A DNA stretch of 16,352 nt from the NCBI GenBank assembly GCA_021845945.1, contig JAJZRD010000060.1, positions 1 through 16,352 of the forward strand, given 5' to 3'. Origin of the DNA: Chloroflexota bacterium. Lineage in GTDB: Bacteria > Chloroflexota > UBA6077. Shown here piece after piece: positions 14,183 through 16,352 of this stretch (within the stretch, counting starts at the first letter, position 1; each line of letters starts with the position of its first letter). Under the pieces are notes generated by a model. It was not told the DNA's origin. It saw only the letters and a program-made list of their open reading frames with translations, and searched no databases. Both the position numbers and the translations under genes were made by a program.

Positions 14183-14206
14183 GAGGGCCAGCAATCGCTG
14201 ACCCTT
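14183..14206. terminator. Bidirectional intrinsic terminator
   Basis: Arms GGGCCAGC (14185-14192) and GCTGACCC (14197-14204) enclose the loop AATC. Read on the minus strand, the one mismatch becomes a G-U pair, the stem extends by an A-T pair, and CTCTTTTTCTT follows, a good terminator for the EamA gene. On the + strand TTCTTCCTT follows, so it may also end the small membrane-protein transcript. Confidence 0.75.
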
Positions 14207-14291
14207 CTTCCTTCAAGGGCGTCCCGGCATCGACCTATCTTCCCGTAAGATCGCTCTCACAGTATCGTCGGCGCTGAGACGTTTCGCGGCG

Positions 14292-15251
14292 CTACGATCG
14301 TTGGGTGACCAGCAGGCTCCCGAGGATTATCAGGCCACCGACGACGGTCTGGGCGGCAACCGCTTCGTTCAGCATGGCAGCGCCCAGCAGGACGGCCACG
14401 ACCGGCTCCAGGTAGACCCAGGCGGAGACTTTGGTTGCCTCGATCTGGGAGAGGGCGTAGTTGTAGAAGAGGTAGGCCAGCACCGAGCAGACCACCGCAA
14501 GGTACACGATGGAGATCCACTGGCCGGTGGACAGCCGCGTCACACCGCTCCAGTCCTCGGTCAGCAGGGAGAGCAGCAGCAGCCCCACGGTGCCGCCGAT
14601 CATGAAGCCCGCCGTCGTCGTGAGGGAGGCGTATCGCGCGCGAATCCCCCGGATCGAGGTGGAGTAGAGGGCGAAGGCGAAGGCGTTGCCGATCAGGCAG
14701 ATGGCGCCGAAGAGGAAGCCGCTCTCCAGGGCCACCTGAAGCCCTTTCTGACTCACGACCACCCCAACCCCCACCGCCCCCAGGGCCAGCGCCAGTACCC
14801 TCTTCACGCCCAGAGGCTCCCGCAAGGTCGCCCCCGAGATCACCATGGTGGCCAGGGGGATCAGCCCCACCACCAGCACCGACGAGATGCCGGCGTTGGT
14901 CAACTGGACTCCGGTGTACTGCAGCCAGAAGTAGATGGAGATCCCAAGCTGGCCCAGCAGCAGGAAGGTGGGGATGTCCCTCAGCTTCAAGGGCTGCACC
15001 TGGACGTGCTGGCGGTAAAGGATCGGCAGAAAGATCGCCGAGGCAAGCAGGAACCGTACGGTCGCCAGCATGGTAGGGCTGAGGGTAGCGCCGCCGGGGC
15101 TGTCGGCATAGAGGACCATTCGGGCCGCCACGAAGGAGGCGCCCCACACGACCATCACGAACAGCAGCAGGCCGTACACACCGTACCGCTTCCAGGCAAG
15201 ACCGAACCGATCGGAGGTGGATACGAGGTTGCCGGAATCGGGACGACCCAC
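14292..15251 (-). CDS. EamA-family (DMT superfamily) transporter
   Basis: This is a 319-residue inner-membrane protein with about ten transmembrane helices arranged as two EamA halves, roughly 25-165 and 175-315. Segments such as GLLLFVMVVWGASFVAARM (27-45), the GLIPLATMVISG region and the C-terminal YLEPVVAVLLGAAMLNE are typical; the last is the conserved EP...E feature of the second half. Members export amino acids, metabolites or drugs, and the substrate cannot be predicted. The start is GTG at 15251 with AAAGGA eight bases upstream. Its terminator lies at 14183-14206. It has no obvious partner gene. Confidence 0.92.
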   Translation of the reverse strand: MGRPDSGNLVSTSDRFGLAWKRYGVYGLLLFVMVVWGASFVAARMVLYADSPGGATLSPTMLATVRFLLASAIFLPILYRQHVQVQPLKLRDIPTFLLLGQLGISIYFWLQYTGVQLTNAGISSVLVVGLIPLATMVISGATLREPLGVKRVLALALGAVGVGVVVSQKGLQVALESGFLFGAICLIGNAFAFALYSTSIRGIRARYASLTTTAGFMIGGTVGLLLLSLLTEDWSGVTRLSTGQWISIVYLAVVCSVLAYLFYNYALSQIEATKVSAWVYLEPVVAVLLGAAMLNEAVAAQTVVGGLIILGSLLVTQRS

Positions 15252-15433
15252 GCTACCGTCCTTTCTCGCCTTCGCCCTGGCGTCACGAGAGTAGAAGGCT
15301 TCCGGGCTTTCCGCAGCTGGCGGTCCAACCCCGGAAGGATAGCGGGCAGCGCGAGGAGGTAGCTACGTGTCAACTATCCAAAGCCACCCGACGCGGGATC
15401 GTGCATCTTGCACGAAGATCACTCGGTCGCTAC
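15252..15433. other. Intergenic region with a 7-bp hairpin
   Basis: A perfect hairpin with TCGTGCA and TGCACGA arms (15399-15405 and 15409-15415) and a three-base loop lies between the anti-sigma and transporter genes. No T-run follows. A TTGACA on the minus strand at 15368-15373 has no convincing -10 partner. No gene is seen. Confidence 0.4.
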
Positions 15434-15523
15434 CTACAGCTCCCCGTACACCGCCCACCCGCCGACCACCGTCGCCTCAATGGTGGTTCGCAGGAACAGC
15501 TCGGGTGGCCCGGCTGCAAGGAG
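15434..15523 (-). pseudogene. Possible amidohydrolase C-terminal remnant
   Basis: The 29 codons between the anti-sigma stop and the next stop in the same frame end with TIEATVVGGWAVYGEL. This resembles the end of YtcJ/dihydropyrimidinase-type amidohydrolases (TVVGGxVVYG). It is in frame with the anti-sigma gene, so a nonsense-shortened anti-sigma C-terminus is the alternative. The match is short and the call is weak. Confidence 0.35.
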
Positions 15524-16024
15524 CTACGCCCGCCGCCGGCGCGGACTCGAGCTGGCCACCGCGAGGAAGGCCACCACCATGGCCCCCATCAAGAGCCAGC
15601 CGGCCGCCAGCAGATTCGGATAGGCGTCCTGAAGGTACAGCCCCACCCAGAGCGACGCTTGCTGCCACCACGCCCAGAGGGCAGGGTTATCGATCCCCGT
15701 GCCCACCAGAGCGGCCAGGGCAAGGACGCCCACCACGAGGAAGGACACTCCGGCACCCATGGCCAGCTGCAGCCAGCCATAGGCGGCCTGCGCCGGGCGC
15801 GCGTAGCTTCGCCGGATCCGCCCCATTACCGAGCTGTTGAAGTCGACCGGCTCCGGGACCACGGGAAACGCCTGAAGGGCCGACTCCAACTGGCGCCAGC
15901 TATCCAGCTCCCGCCGGCAGTGCGCGCAACTGGAAAGGTGCTCCCTCAAGAGGCGAACCCCCTCGCCCCTCAGTGCACCCTCCGCGTACTCCATCAGCAG
16001 CAACGGATTCTGGTGGCACTTCAT
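15524..16024 (-). CDS. Anti-sigma factor with zinc-binding (zf-HC2/ZAS) domain
   Basis: This 166-residue membrane protein probably holds its partner ECF sigma factor inactive. The N-terminus has the ZAS motif HLSSCAHC (H29, C33, C36), which binds zinc and can act as a thiol redox switch. Helical residues follow, with two hydrophobic spans at about 86-108 and 138-158, and the protein ends in basic residues. GGAGGG lies nine bases before the ATG. The gene starts inside the sigma gene's reading frame with a 125-base overlap, longer than the usual few bases, so translation is probably coupled. The signal it senses is unknown. Confidence 0.82.
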   Translation of the reverse strand: MKCHQNPLLLMEYAEGALRGEGVRLLREHLSSCAHCRRELDSWRQLESALQAFPVVPEPVDFNSSVMGRIRRSYARPAQAAYGWLQLAMGAGVSFLVVGVLALAALVGTGIDNPALWAWWQQASLWVGLYLQDAYPNLLAAGWLLMGAMVVAFLAVASSSPRRRRA

Positions 16025-16352
16025 TCTCCATCGCCCTCCGCAGCATCTCTTTGGCTCGAAACAGATGAGTCTTGACCGTGCCCATGGGAAGACCCGTGAT
16101 CTCGGCGATCTCCTGGTACGACATCTCCTGGAGGTAGAACAGGGTGACGACTATCCGGTACCTGTCGGGCAGCAGAGCTATGTGGCGATGAATCCATCCC
16201 CTCTGCTCTCCGTCCTCGTAGGCGGCGGCGGGGTCCTCCTCACGGGACTTCCCGGGCAGCCGGTCCAACTCCTCGGCGGCGTCCTCCTCGCCCACCAGCT
16301 GCTTCGCATCGCGCTCGAGGGAGACGACCCGATTCACGCAGAGGTGGTGGGC
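15900..16352 (-). CDS. ECF sigma factor, partial (N-terminus outside the window)
   Basis: The frame runs off the window's right edge. It carries the end of region 2 (AHHLCVNRVVSLERD), an acidic linker and a full sigma-70 region 4: LLPDRYRIVVTLFYLQEMSY followed by the helix-turn-helix QEIAEITGLPMGTVKTHLFRAKEMLRRAM. It directs RNA polymerase to its own promoter class and is presumably inhibited by the overlapping anti-sigma gene. After region 4 the frame continues for about 45 residues of no recognised domain, read from the same DNA as the anti-sigma N-terminus. Confidence 0.88.
   Translation of the reverse strand, partial: AHHLCVNRVVSLERDAKQLVGEEDAAEELDRLPGKSREEDPAAAYEDGEQRGWIHRHIALLPDRYRIVVTLFYLQEMSYQEIAEITGLPMGTVKTHLFRAKEMLRRAMENEVPPESVAADGVRGGCTEGRGGSPLEGAPFQLRALPAGAG

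Noticed and set aside
15345..15373. Promoter for the EamA gene based on TTGACA
   Set aside because: The -35 match is good but no acceptable -10 hexamer lies 16-18 bases away.
15367..15840. + strand frame with GAGGAGG before a GTG start
   Set aside because: It runs antisense through the well-supported anti-sigma gene and encodes a Pro/Arg/Ser-rich product with no family features.

Overview
This is a GC-rich bacterial window with tightly packed genes and Shine-Dalgarno-type starts. It has no rRNA, tRNA, CRISPR array or transposase that I can see. Its mix of families is a FadR-type regulator with a BKACE operon, NHL-propeller and OYE-type flavoenzyme genes, an Ig-repeat L,D-transpeptidase, an archaeal-type ATP-dependent DNA ligase, DUF2795 and ChaB-like small proteins, and an ECF sigma/anti-sigma pair. 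That mix would suit Chloroflexota or a related high-GC environmental lineage, but no marker gene here fixes the taxonomy.

Region 1 (67-5717, + strand) looks like one regulated catabolic operon. It holds a GntR/FCD regulator, an NAD-dependent epimerase/dehydratase, a divergent BKACE (DUF849) enzyme, a short-chain dehydrogenase whose start overlaps the BKACE stop, an M24 (creatinase/aminopeptidase P fold) hydrolase, and a Gfo/Idh/MocA oxidoreductase. The likely logic is oxidation of a hydroxylated substrate to a beta-keto acid, carbon-carbon cleavage by BKACE with acetyl-CoA, and hydrolysis of a C-N bond by the M24 enzyme. No transporter is included. This is the best candidate for an undescribed pathway, because the BKACE lacks several usual active-site signatures.

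Region 2 (5718-8626) is a scarred junction. An old-yellow-enzyme gene breaks off at a tandem CCCCGTCC tract. It is followed by the last 28 codons of a histidine kinase on the opposite strand, and then by an ATP-dependent DNA ligase whose frame is broken by one extra G in a nine-G run. A small MerR-like helix-turn-helix gene lies on the minus strand behind it.

Region 3 (8627-13270) has a 450-base non-coding leader, a membrane-anchored L,D-transpeptidase with several beta-sandwich domains, and a 5' remnant of a START/SRPBCC-like gene. A minus-strand pair follows: an OYE-family flavoenzyme with a four-cysteine iron-sulfur motif, then an NHL beta-propeller. The two are separated by a degenerate inverted repeat.

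Region 4 (13271-16352) has a near-perfect 20-base-arm inverted repeat, a DUF2795 gene followed out of frame by a clear ChaB-like C-terminal segment, and a 58-codon small membrane-protein gene with a strong ribosome binding site. A shared terminator, an EamA-type transporter, and a zinc-finger anti-sigma factor overlapping a partial ECF sigma factor complete the window.

A recurring theme is that several intergenic gaps carry short, recognisable gene fragments: OYE, histidine kinase, SRPBCC, ChaB and possibly amidohydrolase. This points to active gene decay or rearrangement. At least one frameshift (the G9 run) could instead be a sequencing error.
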